Counted from the stretch's first letter, positions 35,315-45,298 are shown. The stretch is DNA of 64,000 nt from Paraburkholderia dioscoreae (GCF_902459535.1 NZ_LR699553.1:1-64000); one strand, 5' to 3'. Made by a program: numbers and translations. The notes: a model not told the origin generated them from the letters alone.

Positions 35315-35601
35315 CTTTGTCTCCATATTGAATTTTTGTGCTACTTCGCTTAACAACCTCCAAACCACTGCGCTCAATTAAAACGTAGGCATCCTAACTT
35401 AATGATACGGAACAATCCGTTTGTTAACACCTGAAAGTAATGAACCACAAATCGATTAGCCGCGATTGCCCGCGCGAACAGCATTCAATCGCTACGAGGC
35501 CGCGATGTTATCGCGTTAGAAATTCCGGATACGATTATTCAGGCCAGAGGCGGTCCATCTGCGTGGCCTCATTACGCCTTCCCATCGAGCGGAGCGAGCA
35601 A

Positions 35602-36183
35602 TCAGCAGCTTCGCCGCCCCTGCACATATCTATCGGAATCACCGCAAACCGCTGCCTCTTCCGCTTCTTCCTTCTCCGGCGCAACTGCCCGCTCAGCTTC
35701 CAACTCGGGCAACACCGAAACGCCGTGGTAGCGCCGCGAGAAATAGAGAAGCGGCTCGTCCGCCTGCCTCAGGCAACCCGACTTCAACTCGCAAACGCAG
35801 ATCAGGTGATCGCCGGCCGGATATATATTGGCGATTCGCGCCTCTATCGTCGCGTTGGCGCCGCTGACCACTGGAACGCCGTCCTCGTTATGCCTTACCG
35901 TGATGTCCTGATAGCTGCCGAGCTCCGCCTGTTCCGAAAAGCGCCGCGACACATGCGTTTGCGCCTCGCCAAGGATCGATATGCCGATCATCTTGCCGTG
36001 CGACAGCGAGGCGCCGCTCCTGCTGCTTCGTGCGACGCAAAACAACGCCAGCGGCGGCATCATTGACACGGGCGTCAGCGATGTCGCCGTGAACCCGTGG
36101 ACGTGGCCGCCAGCGTCGAAAGTAATGACCGAGACACCTGCGGCGAGTGCGCTGAAGATGTCGCGGAACTGAGTGGCCAGCAT
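35602..36183 (-). CDS. Flavin reductase family protein (HpaC-like)
   Basis: A 193-residue FMN-binding split-barrel protein. MLATQFRDIFSALAAGVSVI, then GFTATSLTPVSMMPPLALFC and FSRRYHGVSVL follow the flavin reductase pattern. These enzymes supply reduced flavin to a partner monooxygenase. The GGAGGAG ribosome site is 7 bases before the ATG. It lies downstream of the FAD oxidoreductase on the same strand (105-base gap) and may serve the same pathway. The C-terminal ~25 residues (EAERAVAPEKEEAEEA) are an unusual acidic tail. Confidence 0.85.
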   Translation of the reverse strand: MLATQFRDIFSALAAGVSVITFDAGGHVHGFTATSLTPVSMMPPLALFCVARSSRSGASLSHGKMIGISILGEAQTHVSRRFSEQAELGSYQDITVRHNEDGVPVVSGANATIEARIANIYPAGDHLICVCELKSGCLRQADEPLLYFSRRYHGVSVLPELEAERAVAPEKEEAEEAAVCGDSDRYVQGRRSC

Positions 36184-36288
36184 GAAGCTCTCCTCCTAAG
36201 CAAACTCGACGATGCCGCCGTCTGCCGGCAAACTGCCTGCAGCCGACCGACCAGATCGGTCCGGCCGGCCGAAGACAGTTCAACCGGC

Positions 36289-37764
36289 TCAGATCACCTG
36301 GTTCTGCGCCCTGAGCACTTCCTGAAGCGCCGAGACGTCGAGCTCGCGCAACTTGCGCTTTTGCTGCACAGCCAGCGCAGCGGCAGTGCCCGTCGCCTGA
36401 CCGGTCACCATGCTGGCGGCCTGCGAACGCACGCTGCCTTGCGCGTCATAGTCGGCGGAAATGCAACGGCCGGCCACCATCAGGTTTTCGATACCCTTCG
36501 GCAACAGCGAACGGAACGGCACATGGAACCAGCCGTGACCACCCACCTCGACGAGACTCAGCGACTTCTTGCCCGACTTGTCATGCACGTCCATCAAGCT
36601 GCCGTAGCGGCCGATGCCGTCCGGGAACACCTGCCCGGCGAGCACGTCGTCGCGCGTGAGGGTGTAGTCGCACACAATGCGGCGGCTGTCGCGGATACCG
36701 ACCGACTGCGCGGTGTACGAAAGATAGGAATCCTCATACCCGGGCACGTACTTCCGATAAAACTTCGCCATCTTGTTAGCGAGGTCGCGCATCGCGAGCG
36801 TGGCCTTCGTGAGTTCGACGCGATCAGTCGCATCGAAGTTGTACGCCATGTCCATGTTGTGATAGGTCACGTCGTAGCGGAACTTGCCGTTCCGGAACAT
36901 CGGCCGGACAATGTAGCTCAGCGTATCGGGGTTGACTGTCTCGACGCCGTAAGGAATCGGATAGTCGCCGTTCTTGAGTGCTTCGCGGATTTTTTCCTTG
37001 AACGGGAACATCGTGATCGGCTTGTTCTGCTCCTTCAGGCCGAGCATCGTCTTCACGTATTCCTCGCCGAACTCGTTGGCGTGGTCGCGCATATAGGCGA
37101 TCGTTTTGTCGAGCTGCACGCCGCCTACCGCGAAATACAGGCTGGCAGGTTGACACTTGCCGTCTTCCGGCGAGCCGAATTCGAACGCCGCACCGGCCGC
37201 CGCTGCGATATCGCCGTCGCCGGTCGTGTCGATGGTGATCCCGGCATGAACTTCAACGCGGTCACGCAGGCTTTCTATCACGACGCCCTTGAGCGCGTTG
37301 CCTTCCATGATGACGTCGGTCGCCTGCGTGTTGAGCCACACTTCCACGCCTGCTTCGGCCACCATGTCCTGAATGACCCACTTCGCGATTTCCGGATCGA
37401 ACATCTGGCGAGCCGTCGCCTCGTCCTTGCGGCCCCACGCGGAACCGATCTCCAGCATCCGGTTGATGTATTCCTGCACGATGGAGCGCACGACCTGCTC
37501 GTCGTCGAACGAGCTTTCGTAGCCCGTCATCATGATCTTCTTCTGCTCCATGTTGGCCGGCGCCTTCATGTGACGCATCGAGCGAATCATCATCACCATG
37601 CCGCCCGAATGGGTGCCGCCCAGGTGATCGCGCTGCTCGAGAAGCAACACACTGGCGCCGTTTCTCGCCGCCGCAATCGCTGCGACAAAGCCTGACGTGC
37701 CGCCGCCGACGACTAAAACATCCTTGCTCACTGACCGGTTGTGCTTCTCTTGGGTTCGACTCAT
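36289..37764 (-). CDS. FAD-dependent oxidoreductase
   Basis: A 491-residue flavoprotein. The N-terminal dinucleotide-binding motif VLVVGGGTSGFVAAIAAARN is near 17-36, a second FAD motif IDTTGDGDIAAAAGAAFEFG near 190, and the C-terminal GIENLMVAGRCISADYDAQG block closes the FAD site. It belongs to the FAD-dependent oxidoreductase group of PF12831 type, whose substrates vary. A GGAG site precedes the ATG. The neighbouring transporter, flavin reductase and GntR regulator suggest catabolism of an imported organic acid. Confidence 0.85.
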   Translation of the reverse strand: MSRTQEKHNRSVSKDVLVVGGGTSGFVAAIAAARNGASVLLLEQRDHLGGTHSGGMVMMIRSMRHMKAPANMEQKKIMMTGYESSFDDEQVVRSIVQEYINRMLEIGSAWGRKDEATARQMFDPEIAKWVIQDMVAEAGVEVWLNTQATDVIMEGNALKGVVIESLRDRVEVHAGITIDTTGDGDIAAAAGAAFEFGSPEDGKCQPASLYFAVGGVQLDKTIAYMRDHANEFGEEYVKTMLGLKEQNKPITMFPFKEKIREALKNGDYPIPYGVETVNPDTLSYIVRPMFRNGKFRYDVTYHNMDMAYNFDATDRVELTKATLAMRDLANKMAKFYRKYVPGYEDSYLSYTAQSVGIRDSRRIVCDYTLTRDDVLAGQVFPDGIGRYGSLMDVHDKSGKKSLSLVEVGGHGWFHVPFRSLLPKGIENLMVAGRCISADYDAQGSVRSQAASMVTGQATGTAAALAVQQKRKLRELDVSALQEVLRAQNQVI

Positions 37765-37826
37765 GATTGCTCCTTGGTTTTATCAGTTGCCCACTGGGGC
37801 AACGAACGACTGACAACAGGGTTGCC

Positions 37827-39143
37827 TCACAACTGTGCGTTGATCATTGTCGAGGCGGAATCTGCTTCCTTCTTGAGGTTTCGGCTGGCGAGCTTGGCGC
37901 GTACGAGCGGCTTGAGCACGAAGATGGCGAGCACCGCGGCGAGCAGGTCGCATGCCGCAGCGATGTAATACGGCGCCTGGAACGAACCGGCGAACGCGGC
38001 GGCAACCCGGGCAGCTCCCCACCCGGAGAAAATCGCCGCTGCACCCTTCGCCGTGTACAACATCCCGAAGTTCGCCGACACGTGACGGGCGCCGAAAAGA
38101 TCGCCGGTCGTGGCGGACAGCAGCGTGTTGATCTGCGTATAGCCGAAGAAAATCAGCGGGAAGATGACCACGAACAGAATCGGGCTGCCGGTGATCTGCG
38201 TGACGCAGAAAATGAAGATGCCTTCGAGCACGAACACAACCGACATCGTGTTCTCCCGTCCGAGGCGGTCCGACGTGACGCCCCAGAAGATCCGCGATGC
38301 CACGCTGCCGATGCCGTTTGCCGTCGCCGCAAATGCGACGATCGAAATACCCATGATCGTGGCGGTTTCGACGTGCAGATAGCGGGCAATTTCCGAGAGG
38401 TTCCCGAGGGTCATCAACCCGCCGAGACTAATCAGGAAGTGAATGAGATAGAGCAGGTAGAACTCGGGCATCTTGAGCGCCTGAAGCCAGGTATAGCTCT
38501 CTGCGGTTTGCGCGAGCGTCTTCGTGACCTTCGGCGTCCAGCCGGGCGGCGCCCAGTTCGCGGGCGGGTGGCGCAGAATGAACGTCATGCCCAGCACCAC
38601 CACGGCCTGGATCGTCCCCCAGGTCACCATTGCGTGTTCCCAGCCGATCGCCTTGATGGTGGCCGAAATCGGGATCAGCGTCAGCGCCGAGCCGCCGCCG
38701 AAGCCCGCTGCGGTGAGACCCGCGGCCAGCCCACGATGATCGGGAAACCATTTGATCGCGTTACCCGTCACGGCGACGTAGATCGTCCCGGCGCCGAGTC
38801 CGGTAATCACGCCGTAGTAGAGATAGAGATCCTTGACGCTCCCGGCGAACGCACCACCCAGCAGCCAGCCGGTAAACACGAGCCCGGTGCCGATGAACAT
38901 GAGCAGCTTCACGCCGAACTTGTCGATCAGCACGCCGGCCACCGGGACTGGCCAGGTTTCGAAAATGACGAAAATGGTGAAGATCAGTGCAATCGACGAA
39001 TACGGCGTGCCGACAAAGTGTTCCTTGATGCCTGGCGTGAACAGCGTGAACGCGTACTGATAGTTGGCCACCATGATCATGGCGACGATGCCAGCAATCA
39101 ACTGGAGCCAGCGGTTGGTGGGGCGATGCTCTCGAGTAGCCAC
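37827..39143 (-). CDS. MFS transporter, oxalate/formate-antiporter-like
   Basis: A 438-residue inner-membrane transporter with about 12 hydrophobic segments. GLGAGTIYVAVTGNAIKWFP with DHRGLAAGLTAAGFGGGSAL is the typical OFA-family motif. The GTG start at 39143 follows AAAGGAG about 10 bases upstream. It is upstream of the FAD oxidoreductase on the same strand with a 62-base gap, so it is probably cotranscribed. Substrate is likely a carboxylate. Confidence 0.88.
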   Translation of the reverse strand: MATREHRPTNRWLQLIAGIVAMIMVANYQYAFTLFTPGIKEHFVGTPYSSIALIFTIFVIFETWPVPVAGVLIDKFGVKLLMFIGTGLVFTGWLLGGAFAGSVKDLYLYYGVITGLGAGTIYVAVTGNAIKWFPDHRGLAAGLTAAGFGGGSALTLIPISATIKAIGWEHAMVTWGTIQAVVVLGMTFILRHPPANWAPPGWTPKVTKTLAQTAESYTWLQALKMPEFYLLYLIHFLISLGGLMTLGNLSEIARYLHVETATIMGISIVAFAATANGIGSVASRIFWGVTSDRLGRENTMSVVFVLEGIFIFCVTQITGSPILFVVIFPLIFFGYTQINTLLSATTGDLFGARHVSANFGMLYTAKGAAAIFSGWGAARVAAAFAGSFQAPYYIAAACDLLAAVLAIFVLKPLVRAKLASRNLKKEADSASTMINAQL

Positions 39144-39164
39144 GATCTGCGTCTCCTTTCTTGA

Positions 39165-39180
39165 ATTTTGAATTCAAAAT
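39165..39180. promoter_or_regulatory. 16-bp palindrome upstream of the MFS gene
   Basis: ATTTTGAATTCAAAAT is a perfect palindrome 22 bases before the MFS start. A matching half (ATTTTGAAT) lies at about 40259-40267, next to the GntR start. Both sites could bind that regulator. Confidence 0.55.
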
Positions 39181-39533
39181 TATTTATGAAAATCATACTC
39201 AGAACTTTCGGAAGGGGCAAGAAGAGAAATCGGTGACGGGATAGGGGTTTACGTCAGCAACCGATTTTGCGCCGTTGCGGCGGGAGAGGAGGTTGAGCGC
39301 CGCAAGAGGCGGTGAGGGCAGCGGAAACGCAGTTGCGTAAGAATCTGATGGCACAGATCGCCCGAGGCGGGCAAACAGGACGATCGCGATTGCGAAAGCA
39401 AAGCGCCAGATGGGTTCCTGGTCGCTCTCGTCGAACTACAAGACTGACACGCCAACGCGTGCGGGAAAGATGCTGCAGTGCCGGCAGAAAGCCGCAAAGC
39501 CCGGATGGCCGGCGCGTTTTGAAACCGGTGCGA
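39181..39533. other. Intergenic between MFS and GntR genes
   Basis: About 350 bases. Its right part is AT-rich near the MFS promoter; the rest shows no gene, repeat or hairpin I could support. Confidence 0.4.
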
Positions 39534-40259
39534 CTACCGGACGGTCGTCGCCGGCGTCTCGCGCGCGGTAGCGAGCGTCACGAGCACGACATCGCGCTTG
39601 TCCAGCAAATGCTGGCGCAAGATAGCCGAAAGCCGTTTGCCGTCGCGCGCTTCGAGCGCCTCGATCATTTCCTCATGATCGTGCACGGCGTGGTCCCACT
39701 TCGACTTGTGGAAATTCGACTTGAACCGCATGGCCTGAAGCCGCCGGTTGATCGACAAATAAGTCTGCCGCAGCGCGCAATTGCGCGCCGCTTCGTTGAT
39801 CCTGTCGTGGATCTGCTGGTTGTAGCCATAGTAGCCCGACAAATCCTCGCGCTCGCGGCAAGCCACCATCGCGTAGTGCAGCGCCTTGATTTCCGCGATT
39901 TCGTGAGGCGTGATCCGTTCGCAGGCAAGCTCGCCCGCAAACGCCTCGAGGCCGCTCATCAGTTCGAACATCTCATCGATTTCCGACTCCGCCAGCTTCG
40001 AGACGGCCGCTCCGCGATTGGCCGAGATCTCGATCAGCCCCTCGGCCGCCAGCACCTTGATCGCTTCCCGTAGCGGCGTGCGCGAAATGCCCAGCGTCTC
40101 GCACAATTCCCGCTCGTTCAGCTTGACGCCGGGCGCGAGCACGCCTTTCACGATGTAATCGCGCAAATACTCCACCACCGTGTCATGCAGGCGCTGACGC
40201 GTCAGTCTGGACATAGCGGGTACGGACGCCGACTGTTCGGCCACCGCAGTATTTCGCAT
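39534..40259 (-). CDS. GntR-family transcriptional regulator (FCD type)
   Basis: A 241-residue regulator. The winged HTH lies at about 24-88 (LHDTVVEYLRDYIVKGVLAP, LGISRTPLREAIKVLAAEGL), followed by an all-helical FCD effector domain (EIDEMFELMSGLEAFAGELA, HDRINEAARN). It is codirectional with the MFS/oxidoreductase genes and probably controls them through the TTTTGAA sites. The start could also be the ATG at about 40214. Confidence 0.9.
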   Translation of the reverse strand: MRNTAVAEQSASVPAMSRLTRQRLHDTVVEYLRDYIVKGVLAPGVKLNERELCETLGISRTPLREAIKVLAAEGLIEISANRGAAVSKLAESEIDEMFELMSGLEAFAGELACERITPHEIAEIKALHYAMVACREREDLSGYYGYNQQIHDRINEAARNCALRQTYLSINRRLQAMRFKSNFHKSKWDHAVHDHEEMIEALEARDGKRLSAILRQHLLDKRDVVLVTLATARETPATTVR

Positions 40260-40389
40260 TCAAAATCCCTTTTCGCATTTTTGCGCCAGTTTATCGCAAC
40301 TGTTCATCCAGTTCCAATGTGACTGGCCGCGAGCGGAATTTGGGATTTATCCAGCCGGTCAACGCACCCGCATCAGGACGGAGCCCGCA

Positions 40390-41916
40390 TTACATCTGGG
40401 CGCCGATCATCCACGGCACGAATTCCTCGTTGCCGACGCCGAGCGCTTCGCTTTTGCTCTTTACGCCGGACGCAACTTCGACGATCGCGCGGAAAATCTC
40501 CTCGCCTTTCTGCCGCACCGTCGCGTGCCCTTCCATGATGTCGCCACAGTTGATGTCCATGTCGTCGCGCATCCGGTTGAACATCGGCGTATTCGTCGCG
40601 ACCTTGATGGATGGCGCCGGCTTCGCGCCGAAGCACGAGCCGCGGCCGGTCGTGAACACCACGAGGTTTGCACCGCTCGCGATCTGCCCGGTCGCACCCA
40701 TCGGGTCATAACCAGGCGCATCCATGAACACGAGGCCGTGCGTATCGACCGGTTCTGCATAGCGATAGACGCCCATCAGCGGCGTCGAACCGCTCTTCGC
40801 CACCGCGCCGAGCGACTTTTCGAGGATCGTCGTCAGCCCGCCGGCTTTGTTGCCTGGCGTCGGATTGTTGTCGATGCTGCCCTTTTCGCGCTCGGCATAC
40901 GCTTCCCACCAGTGAATGCGCTCGACGATCTTCTCGCCCACGTCGCGCGAAATCGCACGGCGCGTCAGCAAATGCTCGGCGCCGTAGATTTCGGGCGTCT
41001 CCGACAGAATCGCGGTCCCGCCGTGCGCGACCAGCAGATCGACAGCCGCGCCGAGCGCGGGATTGGCGGTGATCCCCGAGTAGCCGTCGGAGCCGCCGCA
41101 CTGCAGCGCGATATTCAGATGCGAGATCGGCAAGGGCTCGCGCTGCGCCTGATTGGCGACGGGCAGCATCTGGTCGATGGCCTTGATCGCCGCATCGACG
41201 GTCTTCTGCGTGCCGCCTTGCTCCTGCATGACGAGCGGCACCATCATTGGACCGGTCTCGATGCCGCCGGTCATGAACATCGCGCCCATCTGGTTCGCTT
41301 CGCAGCCCAGACCGATCACCAGCACGCCGGCGAAGTTCGGGTGCTTCACGAAGCCGTTGATGGTCCGACGCAGTTGTTGAATGCCCTCGCCGTTGTGATC
41401 GATGCAGCAGCCGAAGCTGTGCGTAATCGGCACGACGCCGTCCACGTTCGGGTACGCGTCGAGCCGGCCCGGCGCGCTGAAATGCTGGGCGACCATCTTG
41501 CTGACCGTCGCCGAGCAGTTCACGGTGCTGATCACACCAATGTAATTGCGCGTTGCCACCTGGCCGTCAGCGCGGCGAAAGCCCTGGAAGGTCAACGGCG
41601 TGCTCGCGGCTTCGACCGGCCTGACGTCCGCGCCGAACGCATAGTCGCGCTCGAAATCGCCCATCGACACATTGTGGACGTGCACGTGCTCGCCCGGCTC
41701 GATACGCTGCGTGGCGAACCCGATGGTCTGGCCGTAACGGCGCACGATGCTGCCGGCTTCGATTGGGCGCAGGGCGATCTTGTGGGCGGCGGGAATGTCC
41801 GCGCGGACCGTCAGGCCATCCAGTTCAGTGAGTACGGTGCCGGCCGTCAGGGCATTGCGGGCGATCGCGACGTCATCGTCGTCGTGAAGCCGGATCACGG
41901 ATGAAAGCGTGTTCAT
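40390..41916 (-). CDS. UxaA-family dehydratase (altronate/galactarate type)
   Basis: A 508-residue sugar-acid dehydratase. The N-terminal SAF domain (IRLHDDDDVAIARNALTAG, KIALRPIEAGSIVRRYGQ) is followed by the UxaA core (GFRRADGQVATRNYIGVIST, then HSFGCCIDHNGEGIQQLRRT, GLGCEANQ and TTGRGSCFGAKPAPSIKV). Family members dehydrate altronate or galactarate to 2-keto-3-deoxy sugar acids; which substrate applies cannot be decided here. The divergent FadR-type regulator at 42048 probably controls it. Confidence 0.88.
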   Translation of the reverse strand: MNTLSSVIRLHDDDDVAIARNALTAGTVLTELDGLTVRADIPAAHKIALRPIEAGSIVRRYGQTIGFATQRIEPGEHVHVHNVSMGDFERDYAFGADVRPVEAASTPLTFQGFRRADGQVATRNYIGVISTVNCSATVSKMVAQHFSAPGRLDAYPNVDGVVPITHSFGCCIDHNGEGIQQLRRTINGFVKHPNFAGVLVIGLGCEANQMGAMFMTGGIETGPMMVPLVMQEQGGTQKTVDAAIKAIDQMLPVANQAQREPLPISHLNIALQCGGSDGYSGITANPALGAAVDLLVAHGGTAILSETPEIYGAEHLLTRRAISRDVGEKIVERIHWWEAYAEREKGSIDNNPTPGNKAGGLTTILEKSLGAVAKSGSTPLMGVYRYAEPVDTHGLVFMDAPGYDPMGATGQIASGANLVVFTTGRGSCFGAKPAPSIKVATNTPMFNRMRDDMDINCGDIMEGHATVRQKGEEIFRAIVEVASGVKSKSEALGVGNEEFVPWMIGAQM

Positions 41917-42003
41917 GTTCGTCTCCAGATTGTGGGGGATCGACGACGCCGCGTCGTGCGCCGCTTGAGCGCATCATGGATAATCGAAACCACCCGGACA
42001 AAT

Positions 42004-42014
42004 TGGTCTGACTA
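42004..42014. promoter_or_regulatory. Probable FadR-subfamily operator
   Basis: TGGTCTGACTA matches the T.GT(N)3AC.A pattern of FadR-type GntR operators. It lies between the divergent dehydratase (start 41916) and the regulator (start 42048). Confidence 0.5.
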
Positions 42015-42047
42015 CTTTTTGGCGGCTTTCGAACCGCTTTCGAGGCT

Positions 42048-42764
42048 ATGGCGAGCATCCATCCCACCCGCAGCGTGCTGGAACATACGGTGCGGGAACT
42101 CGAACGTCACATGCTCGACGGCAGTTGGGGCGATGGTGCGCGGCTGCCTGCCGAGCGCGCGCTGGCCGCGCAGTTCGGCGTGTCCCGCGCGACGGTACGC
42201 GAGGCGATTCAGCGGCTCGTGTCGCGCGGCCTGTTGCAGACGCGGCGCGGAAGCGGGGTGTTTCTGGTTGGCCGTCAGCCGGCCCGCCTGGCGGCGCCGT
42301 GGTTGCAGTTGATCGCCGAACATCCGCCGCTGCGTGCGGATACGCTCGAATTCCGGCTCGTGTTCGAGTGTGCCGCCGCCGGTCTGGCGGCCAGGCGTGC
42401 CAGCGAGGACGAACGCGGGCAGTTACGCGACATCGTCACGCGAATGCGCGACGCCGTGCTCACCCACGACCTTGCTGCCGAAGCCGCCGCCGACGCGCAA
42501 TTCCATGCCACGCTCGCTCTTGCGTCGCACAACCGCATGTTCGACCACTTCTATTCAAGCGTGATCGTGATGCTGCGCGAACATATCACCAGCAATACGT
42601 ACGAGGCCACGCTCAATCACGCGCAGGCCACCGAACGTGCGCACGCGCGGTTGCTGCAACACGAGCGCATCTGCGACGCGATCTGTAGACAAGTGCCCGA
42701 AGACGCCACGCATGCGATGCGTGCGCACATCGAGTTCGTCGGACATCAATTCGAGGCGGAATAG
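42048..42764 (+). CDS. FadR/GntR-family transcriptional regulator
   Basis: A 238-residue regulator with a GntR wHTH at about 12-75 (LERHMLDGSWGDGARLPAER, FGVSRATVREAIQRLVSRGL) and an FCD domain with metal-binding-type His residues (DAQFHATLALASHNRMFDHF). Divergence from the dehydratase and the operator between them indicate local control by a sugar acid. Confidence 0.9.
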   Translation: MASIHPTRSVLEHTVRELERHMLDGSWGDGARLPAERALAAQFGVSRATVREAIQRLVSRGLLQTRRGSGVFLVGRQPARLAAPWLQLIAEHPPLRADTLEFRLVFECAAAGLAARRASEDERGQLRDIVTRMRDAVLTHDLAAEAAADAQFHATLALASHNRMFDHFYSSVIVMLREHITSNTYEATLNHAQATERAHARLLQHERICDAICRQVPEDATHAMRAHIEFVGHQFEAE

Positions 42765-43142
42765 GCTAAGCGGCGAACCAGAGCCGCGCGATTCTGCCAT
42801 GCCGCGCCTGTCGAGTTATCCACAGCGTCCTCTGGACAACTTTTGTACAAGCCACCTGAAACATTGTGGGCGAAACCTTGATAAAAACGCCGCTTCGCCA
42901 GGTCGCACAAAAGTTTTCCCCGGCTCCGTGTTCCTGTTCGCAGGCGCTCCGCAGGGTTATCGAATCCGCATTGCCTTGATCCGTAAGCGAAGTTTCGGGT
43001 TATCCACAGCGGAACCGGATGCTTGTTAACTATTACTACGTATACATATACAAAGACTATAAAAACCAGGGAAGCGTCTATGAAGCCCGCTGCGCAAGCG
43101 GGCACCGGCCAGACAAAGAAATCGGGTTGGGCGTTTAAACCT
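42765..43142. other. Intergenic region with two perfect DnaA boxes
   Basis: TTATCCACA occurs at 42816-42824 and 43000-43008 in the same orientation. The second is followed by an AT-rich run (GTTAACTATTACTACGTATA and on to about 43070). No gene is visible. The region could titrate DnaA, be a DnaA-regulated promoter, or be origin-like. The dnaA gene itself is about 42 kb away. Confidence 0.6.
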
Positions 43143-43625
43143 TCAAACCAGCGGCACGCAGATTTCCGTGATGAGATCCGCAGGCGCGGTGTCTTTCGGG
43201 CTATTCAAATACTCTTCGAATGATGGAGCGTCGGCCGCTTTCCGTCCGGATTGCACGAGCCACGTCCCATAGAGCCATTCATACGCGGCGCGCAGATCGC
43301 TATACGGTCCCCGGTGTTCCAACACGGCATAGTCGCCACCCTGCAGATGCGCGACGGAAACCGGCGGACTCAACGTCACGGAAGTCTGAACCGGATGCGG
43401 CAACAACACGCCGGCTTTCGAGCGCAACGCGCTTTCTTCCACGACGCCGGGATTGTCGTAGTAAACGCCGATCATCCGCATCTGCGCCGCGAGCAGATTG
43501 TGTTTCGCCAGCCAGCCGAACAGTGCGTCGAACGCTTTGCCGATCTGCGGATACGGTCCAACGTGATCCACCGACAAAAGCTCAATCGGTTCCACGTGGC
43601 GGATCACTACTTCACGCATGGTCAT
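43143..43625 (-). CDS. GyrI-like small-molecule-binding protein
   Basis: A 160-residue protein of the GyrI-like/AraC effector-binding fold. MTMREVVIRHVEPIELLSVD and HVGPYPQIGKAFDAL give the first repeat, and GGDYAVLEHRGPYSDLRAAY the second with the typical H.GPY. The ATG at 43625 has an AGGAG 7 bases upstream. The open frame continues upstream with YTPPAQYRKQR, which looks like the end of an AraC-type HTH, so the gene may descend from a larger AraC-GyrI regulator. Confidence 0.8.
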   Translation of the reverse strand: MTMREVVIRHVEPIELLSVDHVGPYPQIGKAFDALFGWLAKHNLLAAQMRMIGVYYDNPGVVEESALRSKAGVLLPHPVQTSVTLSPPVSVAHLQGGDYAVLEHRGPYSDLRAAYEWLYGTWLVQSGRKAADAPSFEEYLNSPKDTAPADLITEICVPLV

Positions 43626-43886
43626 TTGTTCATCTCCTGATAGCACCGGACGAAACCGGCTATGGGCGCGTTGCTTGCGATACTGCGCCGGCGGTGTGTA
43701 GAACACCGCCGTTGTTACCTTTGCCACCGTTCGCGGACGGCGCAGTCAAGCGCCCGCTGACGCTGAACTTTGCCGAATTTCGATAACACCTCGAATAATG
43801 GCTCACTACTATCGGCTGAAACCTGTCCGCCCATGCACCGCAAAGCCTTGCGGCGTCGAGCCGGCGGCACCATCAGGGAGCACCCG

Positions 43887-45290
43887 ATGAAATCAGAGTC
43901 CAAAAGTCAGCATGTCGGCAAAGTCACGCATCACGAGTTGAAGCAGACGCTCGGCACATGGCAACTGTGGGGCATTGCGGTCGGCCTCGTCATTTCCGGG
44001 GAGTATTTCGGCTGGAGCTATGGCTGGGCGAGCGCCGGTACGCTCGGCTTCGTCATCACGGCGATTTTCATTGCCGCGATGTATACCACGTTCATTTTCA
44101 GTTTCACCGAACTCACCACGTCGATTCCGCACGCGGGCGGCCCGTTCGCGTACGCCCGCCACGCTTTCGGTCCGACCGGCGGCTATCTGGCCGGCGCGGC
44201 GACGCTCGTCGAATTCGTGTTCGCGCCACCGGCCATTGCGCTTGCCATCGGCGCCTATCTGCACGTGCAGTTTCCGGGGCTCGAACCGAAACACGCGGCA
44301 ATGGGCGCGTATCTCGTGTTCATGGCGCTGAATATCGTCGGCGTGCAGATTGCCGCGGCATTCGAGTTGTGCGTGACGCTGCTTGCGATCTTCGAACTGT
44401 TCGTTTTCATGGGCGTCGTGTCGCCCGGTTTTCAGTGGTCGAATTTCACGAAGGGCGGCTGGTCCGGTGCCGACACCTTCAGCATGGGCTCGTTTCATGG
44501 CATGTTCGCGGCGATTCCGTTCGCGATCTGGTTCTTCCTCGCGATCGAAGGCGTGGCAATGGCCGCCGAAGAAGCGAAGAACCCGAAGCGTTCGATTCCG
44601 ATTGCCTACGTGACCGGCATTCTGACGCTGGTGGTGCTTGCCATCGGCGTGATGGTATTTGCCGGCGCGGCGGGCGACTGGACCAAGCTGTCGAACATCA
44701 ACGACCCGCTGCCGCAGGCGATGAAATTCATCGTCGGCGAACATAGCGGCTGGATGCATATGCTGGTGTGGCTCGGCCTGTTCGGACTGGTTGCTTCGTT
44801 TCACGGCATTATCCTCGGCTATTCGCGGCAGATTTTCGCGCTGGCGCGCGCGGGCTATCTGCCGGAGTGGCTCTCCAAGGTGCATCCGCGCTTCAAGACG
44901 CCGCATCGGGCAATCATTGCGGGCGGCGTGGTGGGCATCGCGGCGATCTACAGCGACGAGCTGATCCAGTTCGGCGGCCAGACGCTGACGGCGAACATCG
45001 TGACGATGTCGGTGTTTGGCGCTATCGTGATGTATATCATCAGCATGTTGTCGCTGTTCAAGCTGCGCCGCGCCGAGCCGAACATGGAGCGCCCGTTCCG
45101 CGCGCCGCTGTTTCCGGTCTTTCCGGCGTTCGCGCTGGTGGCCGCGGTCATCTGCCTGGCCACGATGGTCTACTTCAATTTTCTGGTGGCGATCGTGTTC
45201 GCAATCTTTCTCGCGCTGGGCTACGTCTACTTCCTGATGACGCGGCATCAACGCGAAGCCGCGCCGGCGGACGCCCTGCTCGAAGAATGA
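43887..45290 (+). CDS. eat: Ethanolamine permease
   Basis: A 467-residue APC-superfamily transporter with about 12 hydrophobic segments, starting MKSESKSQHVGKVTHHELKQ. TLGTWQLWGIAVGLVISGEY with FGWSYGWASAG is characteristic of ethanolamine permeases of the Eat type. The ATG at 43887 is chosen over upstream in-frame codons because the family N-terminus begins here. It precedes eutB and eutC on the same strand. Confidence 0.92.
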   Translation: MKSESKSQHVGKVTHHELKQTLGTWQLWGIAVGLVISGEYFGWSYGWASAGTLGFVITAIFIAAMYTTFIFSFTELTTSIPHAGGPFAYARHAFGPTGGYLAGAATLVEFVFAPPAIALAIGAYLHVQFPGLEPKHAAMGAYLVFMALNIVGVQIAAAFELCVTLLAIFELFVFMGVVSPGFQWSNFTKGGWSGADTFSMGSFHGMFAAIPFAIWFFLAIEGVAMAAEEAKNPKRSIPIAYVTGILTLVVLAIGVMVFAGAAGDWTKLSNINDPLPQAMKFIVGEHSGWMHMLVWLGLFGLVASFHGIILGYSRQIFALARAGYLPEWLSKVHPRFKTPHRAIIAGGVVGIAAIYSDELIQFGGQTLTANIVTMSVFGAIVMYIISMLSLFKLRRAEPNMERPFRAPLFPVFPAFALVAAVICLATMVYFNFLVAIVFAIFLALGYVYFLMTRHQREAAPADALLEE

Positions 45291-45298
45291 CGGATCGA

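Noticed and set aside
36097..37695. Long + strand open frame (532 codons) opposite the FAD oxidoreductase
   Set aside because: Shadow of the real gene; the minus strand carries clear FAD motifs and a good ribosome site.
37767..39164. Long + strand open frame opposite the MFS gene
   Set aside because: Shadow frame; the minus strand encodes a 12-helix transporter.
43893..45251. Long minus-strand open frame opposite the ethanolamine permease
   Set aside because: His/Arg-rich shadow frame; the + strand is clearly the permease.
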